From the NCBI GenBank assembly GCA_018105865.1, contig CM030836.1, forward strand, positions 3,620,271-3,684,270: a stretch of DNA of 64,000 bases. The letters run 5' to 3'. Numbering within the stretch: position 1 is the stretch's first letter; each line of letters opens with the position of its first letter. This DNA is from Metaphire vulgaris (Eukaryota; Annelida; Clitellata; Crassiclitellata; Megascolecidae). The notes under the pieces are model-generated. The model saw nothing but the letters and a program-made list of their open reading frames with translations. It was not told the DNA's origin and searched no databases. The position numbers and the translations under genes were made by a program. This document shows, piece after piece, positions 1 through 11,528 of this stretch.

Positions 1-299
1 TGCGATACCAAGCAGCGATCAGTGACACAATGAGTTCTTGCTTGTTCCTGGGCTGCTTTTTGGAGATATCGGGAGACACTTTGCACCACAGCTTCTCAAT
101 CAGCTACCAACGGCTGCACTTTGACTACACCCGACCTTTGCTGCAATCTGGACCACGCTTCCTGTTGCAGACCTGCATCCAGTCCTCCGTTGAAAGAAAG
201 CGCGATTTCTTCTCTATGCCAAGATGCTAGTCATCACCTGTGATTCAAGTGACATTATCAGCATAGAATTTATACTCAAGCAGTAACCAAAAAAGTAAC
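1..299. other. Unassigned sequence
   Basis: I see no gene, RNA or element boundary that I can support here. The open frame on the plus strand shows no family motif. It may be the upstream part of the LINE that becomes recognisable near 300. Confidence 0.3.
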
Positions 300-1545
300 C
301 GTTTGATACAGTAGATCACCAGATCCTTATCTAGCGGCTGGAAAATTCATATGGCCTCAAAGGTCGGTCCTCAGCTGGTTTGAGAGCTACCTCAGTGACA
401 GGACGCAATCGGTCCGGTGTGGTGGTCAAACGTCGGAAAAGCGAATTGTTCAGCATGGTGTTCCGCAGGGGTCGGCTCTCGGCCCTCCGATGTTCATTCT
501 CTTCATAGCAGGCTTGAGGAAAATCGCTATCGCGTTCAGACTGACCATGCACGGCTATGCGGATGACGTGCAATTGTATTCTTCCTGTCTCCTGCCGACA
601 TGAAAAGACTTAAACTTCGCTTCCTCGGTTGCATCATGGCGACCATCATGTGGACGGAGAAGAACCGATTGGCCCTTAACCCGCCAAGACCGAGTTCCTG
701 TGGATGTGCATCCCCAGGAGGAAGCATCTCCTAAGCCCTTCACCGTTCACGCTGGGTGATGTGACCGTCGTCCCCTCAAAGTGCCTACGGCTCCTGGGGG
801 TACTATTCGGTGAGACTTTGTCGTCGAGGAACATATCGGTAATGTTGTCTGCGGCTGCTGCTACCACCTACGGAGGATTAGGTCAGTCCGCCAGCATCTT
901 CCGATCAGCGGGGCAGTGCACCTTGTGTGAGCCCTTGTCCTGCCCAGGCTGGACTATTGCAACAGCGTGTTGCTGGGCCTCCCCGATGGAAAGTTGAATC
1001 GTCTGCAATCCGTGCTCAACACAGCCGCTCGGGTCGTCATCTGCAGCCCCTGGAGAGCCCATGTGACCCCTTGTAATGTAATGTAATGTAATTAGCTATT
1101 TATATTGCGCCTAATCAATCAATGTTACTGCGTTACCAGCTGCACTGGTTTCGAGCCGGGGAACGCATTATCCAAAAGCGCTGCTGGTTCACCGTCTGAG
1201 CATTAAAGGACCTGCACTGTTCACAGTACCTGGCTGAGCTAGTCCAAAGATCAACGTCGAACGAACGAAGGTCGGCACTTCGCTCCGGCCATCGTGTCCT
1301 ACTGCTCGTCCCGCCTCCGTCACAGACTCCGAAGTTCGGAGAAAGGTTCTTCTCAAGCGGGAACCCATTGCTTTGGAATGCCTTGCCGACCGCAGTGACT
1401 GAGGCCAACTCTGTTGGACTGTTCCTGAGAGAACTAAAGACGCACCTTTTTAGTTTAGGATATGGTTGACTGTGTGCAGCGCCCTTGTCGTAGGCCTTAG
1501 CCTAGTGCACGGTGCTATAGAAATTGTCTTGAAATAAAGAAATAA
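300..1545 (+). mobile_element. 5'-truncated CR1/L2-like LINE, reverse transcriptase relic
   Basis: Reverse transcriptase (RT) motifs follow in order although frames shift. FDTVDHQIL lies at about 304, then VLSWFESYLSDRTQSVRC, the VPQGSALGP turn, and the catalytic YADDVQLY at about 560. LDYCNSVLLGLP lies near 950, and the C-terminal signature WNALPTAV with the LRELKTHLF helix ends near 1468. The 3' end is the tail GCTATAGAAATTGTCTTG plus AATAAA-rich repeats. Stops and frameshifts mark it as dead. The same family lies at 53.2-54.3/59.9-60.3 kb and near 16 kb. LINEs of this type copy themselves by target-primed reverse transcription. Assignment to CR1 rather than L2 is by motif memory only. Confidence 0.8.
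1066..1124. repeat. Short repeat inserted in the LINE
   Basis: A (TGTAA)n stretch followed by an ATTTATATTGCGCCTAATCA-type sequence interrupts the LINE coding region. It sits between the segments for HVTPC and LLRYQLHW. A related sequence occurs reversed near 20080-20125. It is probably the 3' tail of another retroposon. Confidence 0.45.
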
Positions 1546-1548
1546 ATA

Positions 1549-2128
1549 ACAAACCAAATCACCAAAGTTCTCCCATATTTCACCCATACCGAAGTCGCTA
1601 CAGTGGCTTAAAATATCTGAACGTATCTAGTACAAGATAATAACGATTACTTACAGTTCACTTCATTCGTCAAAACCGGTTAACCTTCATAAACTCTTAA
1701 CGCCTCAGCCTCCTGAACCTACACGATCGTCATCTCACACTTTCAAGCCCGTTAAATCAGTCATCTCTCAAAATCTGCAACCATGCTTTCTCATATGCCT
1801 CACCAGAACTTTGGAACTCAGTTCCAGCTTCCCTCCATTGTCTACAACATGGTCAAACAACAAGCTCCACATCCTCAATTCCTCTAATTCCTTCACTATC
1901 TCCTCAAGCCTTTAGGTCTAAAGTTAAAACCTTCCTATTCCAAAAGTCATTTCCTCCATAGCTATAACAGCCCAACCTGCCACCTCACGGATACACTGAT
2001 ACTTTGCCCGGCCAACAAACCACCTTGCCTATAGCTATCTCAAGATAGATTAAGCACATAAGAATAAGCAGCTACTACGGTACTACTTTCCAGGGCGCTG
2101 TATAAGTTTACGAGATTTTACTTACTTA
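1549..2128 (+). mobile_element. L2-like LINE 3' end
   Basis: Translation gives [20 protein letters not shown] near 1555 and then the RT C-terminus (APELWNSVPASLH-like, FRSKVKTFLFQKSF, stop near 1961). A 3' UTR ends in ACTTACTT repeats. It matches the minus-strand LINE at 17.87-19.33 kb almost throughout, including the 3' UTR and the short tail, so both are copies of one family. The 5' part is missing. Confidence 0.75.
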
Positions 2129-2842
2129 AAAAGCGATTGGCTATGAAATACTGACTAAACAAATTGTCATACAGCGATTGGCTGTGCGATTTGATGCTTC
2201 TATTGGTTGAGGACATATGTTCATTGGATGATTTCGATTCCAGTTTTATGCAGAATCCGACTATAGCGCCTACATGCATAAAAATTAATTGGAAAGTTCA
2301 TAAAAGAGACAAGCTGACAGTGGAAGTGGGTGCAGAATTGAATTTCCAACAAGCTGGCATATAATATTATGGAATTATGACATAGGATTGAAATGACAGG
2401 TCAAGAAAATGCCGTAAATAGCTTTTTAGGTGGGTGATGTGAGACTTATGAATGGCACTGTAGTATGCCTGTGACTTCTAACACTAAGACAAATCTGTGA
2501 GAGTTTGCCTTACAATTTAACAGTATGGTCGAGCCTGCGCCAAACTCGCAACAGTAAAACTGTAAAATCTCCACTTCTGTGATAGCAGAGACATGATCTT
2601 TGCACCAAACTTTAGTTTTTGAAAGCTCTGTCTGGGCAAATAACAGGCATGCCAAGAGTTTCAAAACCAAAAGAACATTCCTGCTGGATACTGCTTTCAC
2701 TAAGTGAGCTGAGCTGAGTTGGTCAACCAAACTTTCATGACCGTCCTATGGCTGTGTTGACTTGATGTGGAATGCCTCTAAAATTAATAATCAGGATGTT
2801 TACAAACAGTACTAGACAATGTCACAACTATAGATAAGAAAT
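2129..2842. other. No recognisable feature
   Basis: AT-rich single-copy-looking sequence. A minus-strand open frame at 2446-2730 has no motif I recognise and no convincing start, so I do not call it a gene. Confidence 0.3.
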
Positions 2843-3188
2843 TAAGGTTGTTAAAACCGCTGGTTTTAAAGAACCGGTTAACTGTTCAAAAAAGACCAGT
2901 TAACCAGTCGTTAGCGCAGACTGGTGTGGTGCCTACATCAAAGCGCTTTAATGTTGCGCCGCTGGGGCCAGCATCCTCCACGGCTACTTCAGCGTTTTCA
3001 AGTTGCCGGCACTGGAGCCCGCGTCATGCGCGACTACATCAAAGCGCTTTGATGTTTCCGACGTATATGCCGGCATCCTGTGGCCTACATCAAAGCATTT
3101 TGACTTTTCAAATGAAATTATGGTTAACCGGTAAAGGTTAAAAGGACCGGTCCTTGCTCTTAGATCCGGTTAACCATTAACAATCTTA
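2843..3188. mobile_element. hAT-type MITE, copy 1 (TAAGGTTGTTAA)
   Basis: The ends are TAAGGTTGTTAA and TTAACAATCTTA. Flanking bases are an exact 8-bp duplication, TAAGAAAT (2835-2842 and 3189-3196). The interior carries several palindromic AACCGGTTAACC-like boxes and CATCAAAGCGCTTTGATG-like boxes. The 346-bp element has no coding capacity. A second copy lies at 26.55-26.92 kb. Eight-base duplication and short inverted ends are the hAT hallmark. Confidence 0.85.
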
Positions 3189-3196
3189 TAAGAAAT

Positions 3197-4117
3197 AACC
3201 AAAAGGGGCCTTGTACTTTACAGATGAGAAACAAAATTAAACCTTCAACTCTTCCAATTTGCGATATTCTTCACATTTCAACCAGAATATCAAACTCTCC
3301 TGACTATATTCCCTTTTCAAGAACTCCTAAAATTTAAACATTCTGGTTAAATAACTCTGTAAAAATCATTAATATTAAGAGCCAAACATTATTCCGTATA
3401 ACCAACAAATTATGAAACTGAAAAATTGCTTCAAGGAGTCAAATATTTAATAAGTGTTCTGATTAAACACAACAAACCAAAGTAAAATTTCAAAAAGGTC
3501 TTCTAAGCAGGGCATCCAGAGGTCTTTTAAATGGTGTTCACTGAGACTTACTGGCGATAGGCTGAGCCGTCGTCACAACAGATCTCTGATCACAAATCTT
3601 ATAGAGGAGTGTGACTGTGAGCACATAGACCAATGTGTGAAGCACAGCCACATCTGCAAATGTTGCACAGGAAAGCAATACCGTATTTTCACGGTCATTG
3701 GCAGCACTCGCGGATAGTCCGCACACGTGGATAGCCCACTAAAAAATTCCTCTAAAATTTGAGTCAGAACACCCACACCCTCGCATTGCCTGCACCTTCC
3801 TATTCACGGGGATAGCGGGAATAGGAGACAAAAGCATCGGGAGGGGACGGGATCGGCTGCCACAAGGCAGGAGCAGGGTTTACCACAGCAAGAGTAGGGG
3901 ACAATTCTTGCCCCTGTGCATACCTCTACTACCAACAATGGTAGCATTAAGCATCACAGCATCAAAACAGCCCCAGTCAATATAGCCATGGCAAAATAAC
4001 AAACAAGTAATAGAGAACAAAGTCAATCCGAATGCAATCCTATTGTTAAAGTTTCTTGTTGATACTAATATTAATTTGAAAAGTTTGAAACAAACAAGAT
4101 AAATTCAAATTCTAATA
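3197..4117. other. No recognisable feature
   Basis: AT-rich sequence without supported coding potential. Minus-strand open frames near 3540-3780 lack family motifs. Confidence 0.3.
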
Positions 4118-5125
4118 TTAACCCCTTAACTGGGGATTAAATTTTCAGACGTTGTCACCATTCTGGGGATTTAATTTTAGGAAAGACGTTCTTCAGAAAT
4201 GAAAACTGTAACTTTTAAAATTTGCTTTATCTCAGACTATATAAGAGCTAAGAACATGATGTAAACACCATTGTTTAGCTTTTTTATTCCTCTTTCTAAC
4301 CATCTGTGCAGAAAAAAATAGGGTTAGGGGTAGGGTCCACTCTATGGCCTAAAATAGCACCCACCCCCAAAAAAATTCAGAGCCCCGTAGCGAAAAATTT
4401 TCAGCGGTAACCCCACTTTGGTCTGCGGCAAACTTGTAAAGGGATGTCAGTGAAACAAAATAAACCAAAAAGTTTGAAAATCAGTCAACATTTGGTAAAG
4501 ATTTATCAATTCTAACCCGATGATCCCTATGTCTGAACGTAAGTCTTATTGGTGAAATTCGGGAAAGTTTAGAATTTTGAGAAAGTTTCATTATTTTTTT
4601 TGGAATTTGCTAAATCTCAGGCTATATAAGAGCTAAGAAGATGAGGTATGCATCATTGTTTAGCTTTTTTATTCCTCTTTCTAACCGTCCGTGCAGAAAA
4701 AAGGGGAGTAGGGTCCACTCTACGGCCTAAAATAGCACCCATCCCCCCAAAAAATGTTCAAAGCCCTGTTGCAAAAAATTTTCATCTGTAACCCCACTTT
4801 GGTCAGTGGCAAAGTTGTAAACAGATGTCAGAGGAACAAAATCAACCAAAAAGTTTGAAAATCGGTCAACATTTGGTAAAGATAGATCAATTCTAACGCG
4901 AAAAAGTCAGAAAAGTTGATTCTGGAAATCGGACCCGTCTCTCCAAAGAATATATATTTTCTCTTTCAAGGAGGCGATATAGCTCAAAAATAGGTGCCAT
5001 CTTTCAAATGGATGGGTACTAAAACGTTTTATAGCGTAAAACGTATATGTTATATCATGTAGCGTTGACGAAACGCTACGAAACTTCATTACGAGCTGAG
5101 TTCAGGGATCCCAGTTTAGGGTTAA
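4118..5125. mobile_element. Non-autonomous piggyBac-like element
   Basis: The sequence is bounded by TTAA on both sides with inverted ends CCCCTTAACTGGGG and, reversed, CCCTAAACTGGGAT. Inside are two imperfect copies of a roughly 365-bp unit (about 4290-4520 and 4660-4890). The same unit, inverted, is duplicated downstream of the piggyBac transposase at 13.05-13.69 kb. There is no transposase frame. It is probably mobilised by a piggyBac related to the 11.45-13.78 kb element. Confidence 0.75.
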
Positions 5126-5514
5126 TCAATCTAAAGTGATAATCGGTGGAAAGTTTTATATGAAGCTGAAGAATTAACGCGTCATCTGGGATCATAGTTA
5201 ACCAGCACAGGTTAATCAATACACTAAATTTTGATAGTCGTTTTGAAAGTTTTAAACTTGAAAAGAGAAGAATTAAGGTCATCTAAGCTTTCAACATAAT
5301 TAACTAGTACAGGTTAGTTATTTTATTTATTTTATTGGTCACCTTTATACGAAGCATTTTTAGGCCAAATAAAGTGATGGGTAATTCAATTTCTAATTCT
5401 AATTAATTAGCTAATGAATTAAATAAATGTGTCTTCTAATTCTAATCAATTCTTCCAAAATAAAATTCTAATTCTAAGCTGAGACTACTCCAGTCACATT
5501 GTTGAAAAGAACAA

Positions 5515-5830
5515 TTAGTTGCCGTGGATTAGCACACTTGTGAATGATCTTTCCCCAAACTCAGGGGTCTTGAGAGTGCTGAGGGACCATATTTTGTTCA
5601 AGGACAAATTCTCTGACTGGACCTCAAGAGCAGATAAACAATCACCTTTGACACCAGCGATCTCTATTAATGTACAAAGTACAGTTAGATGTTTTGAGAA
5701 GCGGATAAAGACAGCCTTATTTAACATCTCTTATACAGCGCTCCTTTGTAAAGCGCTCTTGACTTTAGAGCCAGTGGAGTTGATCTCTAAGGCTATATAA
5801 AGGAGCGTGGTCATAATAATAACAATATGG
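5515..5830 (+). mobile_element. LINE 3' end nested in the hAT element
   Basis: The frame reads LSPNSGVLRVLRDHILFKDK and then STVRCFEKRIKTALFNISY, the usual F-K-x-L-K-T-x-L-F closing helix of CR1/L2-type RT. It ends with a GGCTATATAAAGGAGCG plus (AATA)-like tail. It is heavily truncated. Confidence 0.55.
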
Positions 5831-5929
5831 ATCATGACAGCCTGATTCAGCACTGATTGTATGCGGATCATTTGGAATATCCGGAAGTCCAGAAACTGAA
5901 GAGCTCCCGTTACAGTAATCAACCAATAT

Positions 5930-6056
5930 GAACACTAATTGTACTTTTGGGAGGACCATAATTTGACAGCCTGCGCTCACTGGCATCATTGTACCGCCAC
6001 ATCAGCTGCTATTGAAAGATCATTTAGTGCAGTGGATTTATCAGATTGATAGAAGA
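5930..6056 (+). pseudogene. hAT transposase C-terminal relic
   Basis: One frame reads TATSAAIERSFSAVDLSD then stop. This is the conserved hAT dimerisation signature (S-A-x-x-E-R-x-F-S). It lies inside the element with hAT-style 8-bp duplications, which supports the family call. Only the last few dozen residues remain. Confidence 0.65.
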
Positions 6057-6305
6057 AACTCACATTAAATACTTTGTTTGTCACTTTAGTCCAAATGTTT
6101 TATAATCTAGATTACGGAGGATGAAATTAAACTTGAAAAGAGTAATTAAAAAGGTGTTTCACTGCACTTCTAATTGCTAAATAATTAAATTAGGGCTGGC
6201 TAATTGTAATTGGGTGAAATTTTGACAGGTGCTAATTTTTGAATTGTAAATTTTCAACTAGGGCTAATTTTAATTAATTAGATAAAAAGGGCAATTACCC
6301 ATCAG

Positions 6306-7319
6306 GCCAAATAATAATACAATCTCCTCAAAAACAGATTTTTTGATTGTTGTTCATTCTAGCAGCTACAGCAAGCAAACGAATGACTGAAGGAGCCATA
6401 GAAGCTAAAATATTGTTGCTAGTCCTAAGTTGCTCCTTCGGAGTTCCTTCTGCTTCCAAAATGCTTCTCTGGCCATGGCAATTTAGTCTTTATGTCTCGT
6501 TCGTTTGAGTTTATATATTTTTTTTATTTATTTGTGCACGCCATTTAAGCTGGTGGTCTGTCAGCTTCGAGAAAAAGATTATTGCCAGATCGTGACCTGA
6601 AAAAGTTAAAAGAACCATTGCTCTAGCCTCTGTTCTAGTTTTGATCCACTTCATACCCATAGCATAACAGACAACTTCTTCTTTGGTATACAAAAAACAT
6701 CATTATATGAAAATGTGTTAGATTTCTGATCCTAAAATTTAGAATGCATTGTAATGCAATGTAATGTAACGAAATATTTTCATAGCGTCTCTTCTGAAGA
6801 ATCACTCAGAAGCACTCCCGCTGCAATTACTGCATATTGCATTAATACATTACCAAGTGATACTAAGCAAATTAGATCCTTGTATAATTTAAAAGCAACG
6901 ATTTCTGATTTGTTAATCTCCACATAAATCTCACTTTATAATTTAACATAATTATTTGCACTCTGCACCCACACCCTAATTTAAAAGTTAAATTTGTTCG
7001 GTCTTGTTCACTCAAAACAATTTCTTTATATAAAAACAGCAATTATTGTATTTTGAATAATTCACTAGAAAAGCAGATAGATTGTACTCTTATAGTATTG
7101 TAAATCTTTGTTGCCAATATGTAATGTATCAAACTATGATTTGCCATCAAAATAAGACTTGTATCTTAGTTTTTGTTTTCATTACTGTATTTGCACCTCA
7201 CATTTATTTTAATTGATAATCACACATTTTTAATGTATGAATTTGATTGCTTTCCATTATTTTTGATTTTTCCCTTGGTTATTATTTGTGAACTTTCCCT
7301 TTATCACTATATAAAGTGA
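6306..7319. other. Mostly unassigned; possible LINE scrap
   Basis: On the minus strand near 6450 a short frame AREAFWKQKELRRSNLGL resembles the C-terminal part of an RTE-like LINE. Nothing else is supported in this AT-rich kilobase. Confidence 0.3.
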
Positions 7320-7700
7320 CTTTGATTTGATTTGAAGGGGATTGGCATCCAAAAGACTATTTACTCAACCTAATCAAAGAACCGCATATAGAAGCGTGCT
7401 TGTGAACATTTGGGCCAGACCTCTCTGAACCTTTTGAGATATTACCCAGTGTACAACAGGGCAACATATTAGCACCTGCATTATTTTGTCATGCCATGGA
7501 TTACACAATACACATGTCCAACGTATCTAACGTATCTAGTTCCATTGGCATTCATGTTCAATTCTCTGATACAGACTATGCAGATGACACTGCTTTGCAT
7601 GCAGAAAACAAGGACAATATCATACATTCCCTTCCAGGGGTGGAACAATAAGCATCAAAGCCTGGGCTAAAACGAAGATTCAGAGTCTTACCAAAGACAC
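7320..7700 (+). mobile_element. RTE-like LINE reverse transcriptase fragment
   Basis: The translation contains PSVQQGNILAPALFCHAMDY (motif B) and DYADDTALHAENKDN (catalytic motif C, near 7578). Stops follow and the fragment ends at the ATT microsatellite. A related fragment starts at 27.25 kb. Confidence 0.7.
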
Positions 7701-7729
7701 AAACATACATGTAAGTGACCTCGCTATCA

Positions 7730-7803
<74 letters not shown>
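7730..7803. repeat. (ATT)n microsatellite
   Basis: About 24 uninterrupted TTA/ATT units, probably grown from a LINE tail. Confidence 0.95.
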
Positions 7804-7849
7804 CATATGCTTCAAGTGCTGAAAGAAGTCAGCACTTGAATGATGTCGC

Positions 7850-8412
7850 AGTCAAATGATTGTGACATCATTAGCTGAGTGCAATGTCTGAATACCGCCA
7901 TCCTCGAATCTTGCTATAGGACAAGAGTCAACTATGTGATTCATTGTTTGCACTTCACTGCAGATACACAGATCTGAGTTGACCAGTCCCCACTTCCGAC
8001 GACAGTATTTGCAGTGACCCTGCGCTGTCCGGAAGTGGTTCAATAGGCACCAAAGATGACATGGCAGGGTGTCGAATCCTGGTTGTCAGATAGTGGGATC
8101 TTCTACCAGATGGTAGTTGATCGCCTGGGCCAACTTCCAGTCAAGTCTCCACTGACCAACGATGTCTTTGGGTTCCTTGTTCAACCGTAGTAGGTGATGT
8201 GATTTGAATCACTGTTGAGGCGGATTGGTTAAGTCCTCATTAAGTGGCCAGTTTTCATTTTCTGCCACCTTCTGCAGAAACTTGTCTACAGTGGCTGTGC
8301 GACGCAGATTTGGGGGGGGGGGGCAGATGTTAGAGAGGACCGGTAGCCACGATAGTTTGGTTGGACGTAGAGTGCCAGTGATGATTCTCATGGCAGAGTG
8401 CAGCTGCACCAA
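7850..8412 (-). mobile_element. LINE 3'-terminal coding fragment
   Basis: Read on the minus strand, the frame includes QPGFDTLPCHLWCLLNHFRT, GHCKYCRRKWGLVNSDLCIC and QTMNHIVDSCP. This C/H pattern (CxC, H-IV-x-x-CP) is common at the C-terminus of non-LTR element ORF2 proteins. Stops split it. Confidence 0.6.
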
Positions 8413-8539
8413 ATCAACATCGGAGAATTACCCAGTCACAAATGGGGTCCCTCAAGGTTCGGTCCTCGAACCCATCCTCTTTGCATTACACCCGGTCGAT
8501 CTACTCGACATCGCTCACAAGCATGATCTGCAGGCACAC
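8413..8539 (+). mobile_element. CR1-like LINE, left piece
   Basis: The frame NGVPQGSVLEPILFALHPVD runs to DIAHKHDLQAH, where an 1847-bp DNA transposon interrupts it. It resumes as LYADDTQVYGN at 10388. Removing the insertion and one target copy restores the usual spacing between RT motifs B and C. Confidence 0.8.
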
Positions 8540-10386
8540 TAGGGTGCTAATGAGTACCATGAGGAAAAAAAGTTGTTGATTTTTTAAAGTCTCACCCTGT
8601 GAAATTGTTCCTTTCTATATAAGAAAGCAAAATGCAAAGTTTTAACAAAATCTGTCAATATTTAGTGATTGCACAACGCTGTTAAAACAATGCCTTATTT
8701 GCATCGAACTTGCTTAGAACTAGAATCAGTAACAATGTGTCAACTTTGGTTACTGTGTGACAATTTTAGATTTTTTAATTCACATTTGTACATAATCTAA
8801 GCTGATCTTTGATTATATAATACACATTACATATTCTATGCAATATTGAATAGGCTACTTTTAGTGCCTTTAGGTATTGTGAAACTGCTTGGTGTCCCTA
8901 AGATTCCAAACGGCACTGGAGAAGCGCAGGCATCAGCAGTGTTCCATTTGATCGAAGAGAGGAAACTCACAAACTTCATTCATTCAATGTGTTTTGATAC
9001 AACAGCCAGTAACACTGGAATGAAGGCTGGTGCCTGTATCTTGCTGCAGCAGACACTTCAACGAGATCTCCTCCCTTTAGCCTATCGCCATCATGTCCAC
9101 GAGCTCATAGTAGCCAGAATGTTTGACTTGTTGATGGGCTGCTCAAGTGGGTCTAATATCAAATTATTTGAAAGATTTTCTAAAGCATGGAATCACATTG
9201 ATTGTTCTAAGTATGACAGTGTGACTGAAGACAGACACCTGAATTTACACATTGAAATTATAAAAGGTGACCTGCTTGGATTCATTCGCCAACAGCTGCA
9301 ACTATTTCATCCCAGAGATGACTACAAAGAGTTCCTGGTGCTCGCCCTGCTGTTTCTGGGTGATGATACTGCTAGCAACAACCCCAACATCTACATCAAT
9401 GCACCTGGCACGCTGGATGGGCAAAAATTCCGCAAAACACTATACAGCTTAAAGATCCACCTGTTTCGATCACAGTTCAGACTTACAGCAACAGAACTGG
9501 CAGGTCTTCAACAGTTCAATTTGTTTGTTGTGAGAATCTATCTCAAGGTATGGTTTACCTGTACCTTGCCTACTTCAGCTCCTGGGAATGATCTACAATT
9601 GCTGAAGGATCTCGAAGTATATCGTTCAACAAATGATGCAGTTGCTGACGCAGCAATGAAAACGTTCAAGCATCACTTATGGTATCTGAATGTACAACTT
9701 ATTGGCTTGGCTTTCTTCGATTCTCAGTTGTCTGCAGCTGAAAAGGCAAACATGGTCTCTGCTCTGTCAAACGTTGGAGATTCTAGTCCTCTGGCTCGAA
9801 TTACCTTGAAAGACATGCACATTGGAAATAATCAGCTGAGTCACTTTGTATCTGCCAGCACCAAACATGTCATTGTTTCGATGAACATTTCGACAGATTT
9901 TCTGTCTCTAGATCCATCCATTTGGGACAGTAAAGAATCATATTTGGCAGCTCAGTCACGTGTCAGGGAGCTGAAAGTCGTAAACGATGCAGCAGAACGC
10001 AGTGTTGCCCTAATCCAGACATTCAACTCGACGCTGACAAACCAGGAAGAACAAAAGCAATACTTACTACAAGTCGTTGAACTTCATCGAAAACAGTTTC
10101 CACTACCAAATAAAAATGTTATTGTTCAGTAGCTTAGCAGTCACTGACACTGACACTTGACAGTTTCTGAAGCTAAATCTTGTATGTACGACTTTTTGTA
10201 CGTTAATAACCATTAATGACATTGCGTTATAATTGGCTGATAACGTTTCGATTTTCAAGGTCGCTGTGCAACCCCTAAATACATCATAATAATGGTAAAA
10301 ATTTTCATGGGTTATTCATTTGTGTATATGAACAAAATGCAAGGGTGAGACTTTAACAATTCTGAAATTTTTTTATTGGCACCCTA
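8540..10386 (+). mobile_element. DNA transposon with uncharacterised transposase-like gene
   Basis: The inverted ends are TAGGGTGCTAAT and, reversed, TAGGGTGCCAAT. The flanks are an exact 8-bp duplication, AGGCACAC (8532-8539 and 10387-10394). A second inverted block, AAAGTCTCACCCT, lies about 50 bp inside each end. The insertion splits a LINE RT frame. Eight-base duplications and TAGGG ends point to hAT or a hAT-like superfamily. The coding region runs in the same direction and fills most of the interior. Confidence 0.85.
8874..10132 (+). CDS. Uncharacterised hAT-like transposase-family protein (3' exon)
   Basis: An uninterrupted frame of about 420 codons encodes a protein I cannot name. 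Conspicuous motifs are GTGEAQASAVFHLIE, the acid-rich CFDTTASNTGMKAGAC (about residue 50; resembles the second catalytic Asp region of hAT-type RNase-H folds) and RHHVHELIV. Then come the family signatures LKIHLFRSQF, HHLWYLNVQLIGLAFFDSQL and a final LLQVVELHRKQFP. No ATG suits the start. A polypyrimidine stretch ending TTTAG precedes GTATTG, so the frame probably begins at a splice acceptor. Any upstream exon is absent from the 330 bp before it, suggesting a 5'-deleted gene. Two relics of the same family lie at 29.1-29.9 and 43.7-44.4 kb. Confidence 0.7.
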
Positions 10387-11349
10387 AGGCACACCTATAC
10401 GCAGATGATACCCAAGTATATGGGAATTGTCACTCAGCTCTCACCCAACAACTCCAATCACAAATTACGAACTGTGTCGCAGAAATGACAGAATGGCTAA
10501 GCTCAAATCGTCTCCAGCTCAATAATGCAAAGACAGAAATTATATGGTAGGGTAACAGCACCTGCTCCAATCCACCTCGGTCCCGATTAAAGGTTATGAT
10601 ATCCATCCAAGCCCCTACATCAGAAATCTCGGCATCTATATCGATAATACCGCCACGACGAGGTAACACGTGACATGCAACGTCGCCAGCTGCTTCACAG
10701 CACTGCGCTTGATCTGCAGCATACGAAAATATGTCTCTCTTAATGCCCTGAAGACTTTGATCAGTGCCTTGATAATCACTAAACTCGACTATGGTAACAC
10801 CACCTTAGCAGGGCTCCCTAAACACCTCCTCGACAGACTCCAGAGCATACTACATGCGGCTGCACGCCTGATCCATCGATCAAGGAAGTATGATCACATC
10901 ACGCCACTGTTGATCGACCTACACTGGCTCTCAGTCCCCGAGCGAATAACGTTTAAGTTGGCAACCCTCGTCTATCGGTGCCTGCACGACATCGCTCCCT
11001 CCTATCTCCGGTGCGAACTCCAGAGATCGGCAGACACAGACAGTAGAAGGCGTCTGCGATCTGGCTCCACTCAAGCACTCCTCGTGCCGCACACACGCCT
11101 TGCCACTGCCGGCGACCGTGTCTTCCCGGTTACCGCAGAGAAAGCCTGGAATCGTCTTCCCATCTGTATTCAAACATCACCTTCTCTGGACATATTCAAG
11201 AAGCGTCTGAAGACTCGGCTGTTCGAGATCAGCTATTCTGCTAAATCCTGACCTATATTATTCATGTACTATGTAATGTGTTCAAGTAGTCATTCTAGGA
11301 TGATTAACACATAAATCTTAACTTTCAATAAATAAATAAATAAATAAAC
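10387..11349 (+). mobile_element. CR1-like LINE, right piece
   Basis: It continues the frame cut at 8539: YADDTQVYGNCHS (motif C), EWLSSNRLQLNNAKTEI and, after a stop, TKLDYGNTTLAGLPKHLLDR and ITPLLIDLHWLSVPERI. WNRLPICIQTSPSLDIFKKR and LKTRLFEISYSAKS end at 11251. A (AATA)n tail closes the element at 11326-11349. Codons 10670-11251 are still open, so it is not very old. Confidence 0.8.
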
Positions 11350-11449
11350 TACGCAAGAAACGGTCTTGGCGGGGTTTGGTTTAAGCCGCCATATTTTACA
11401 GTATTCGGCAATCCTCTGTGTATCGATGTTCAGCTGGTCCTCAATCTCC
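11350..11449 (-). mobile_element. Jockey-like LINE fragment (left of piggyBac)
   Basis: Together with 13783-13835 this is an antisense copy of the LINE found at 37.74-38.87 kb. The shared stretch reads CAGTATTCGGCAATCCTCTG, then CTCAATCTCC, the TTAA target, and AGGATCGAGCCT. The piggyBac element sits exactly in that TTAA. Confidence 0.75.
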
Positions 11450-11528
11450 TTAACCCTTTAAACGCGACACCGGCTTTATCCGGCCGACCCCATTAAACCC
11501 GAGACCGGCTTTACCCAGCCTATGTTGC

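Larger units (their letters stand above)
5372..6305. mobile_element. Degenerate hAT element
   Basis: The ends AAGTGATGGGTAATT and AATTACCCATCAG are inverted repeats. They are flanked by the exact 8-bp duplication GCCAAATA (5364-5371 and 6306-6313). The interior holds an AT-rich subterminal region, a LINE fragment and a piece of hAT transposase C-terminus. Confidence 0.8.

Noticed and set aside
2446..2730. 94-codon minus-strand frame
   Set aside because: No ATG start, no motif and no neighbouring exon with matching phase.
6511..6693. Possible terminal exon of the RGS12-like gene (good acceptor TTTTTCAG and a nearby AATAAA)
   Set aside because: The encoded peptide does not resemble RGS, Ras-binding or GoLoco sequence, and no splice phase evidence links it.
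7576..7815. Open frame with a long isoleucine run
   Set aside because: Translation of the ATT microsatellite.
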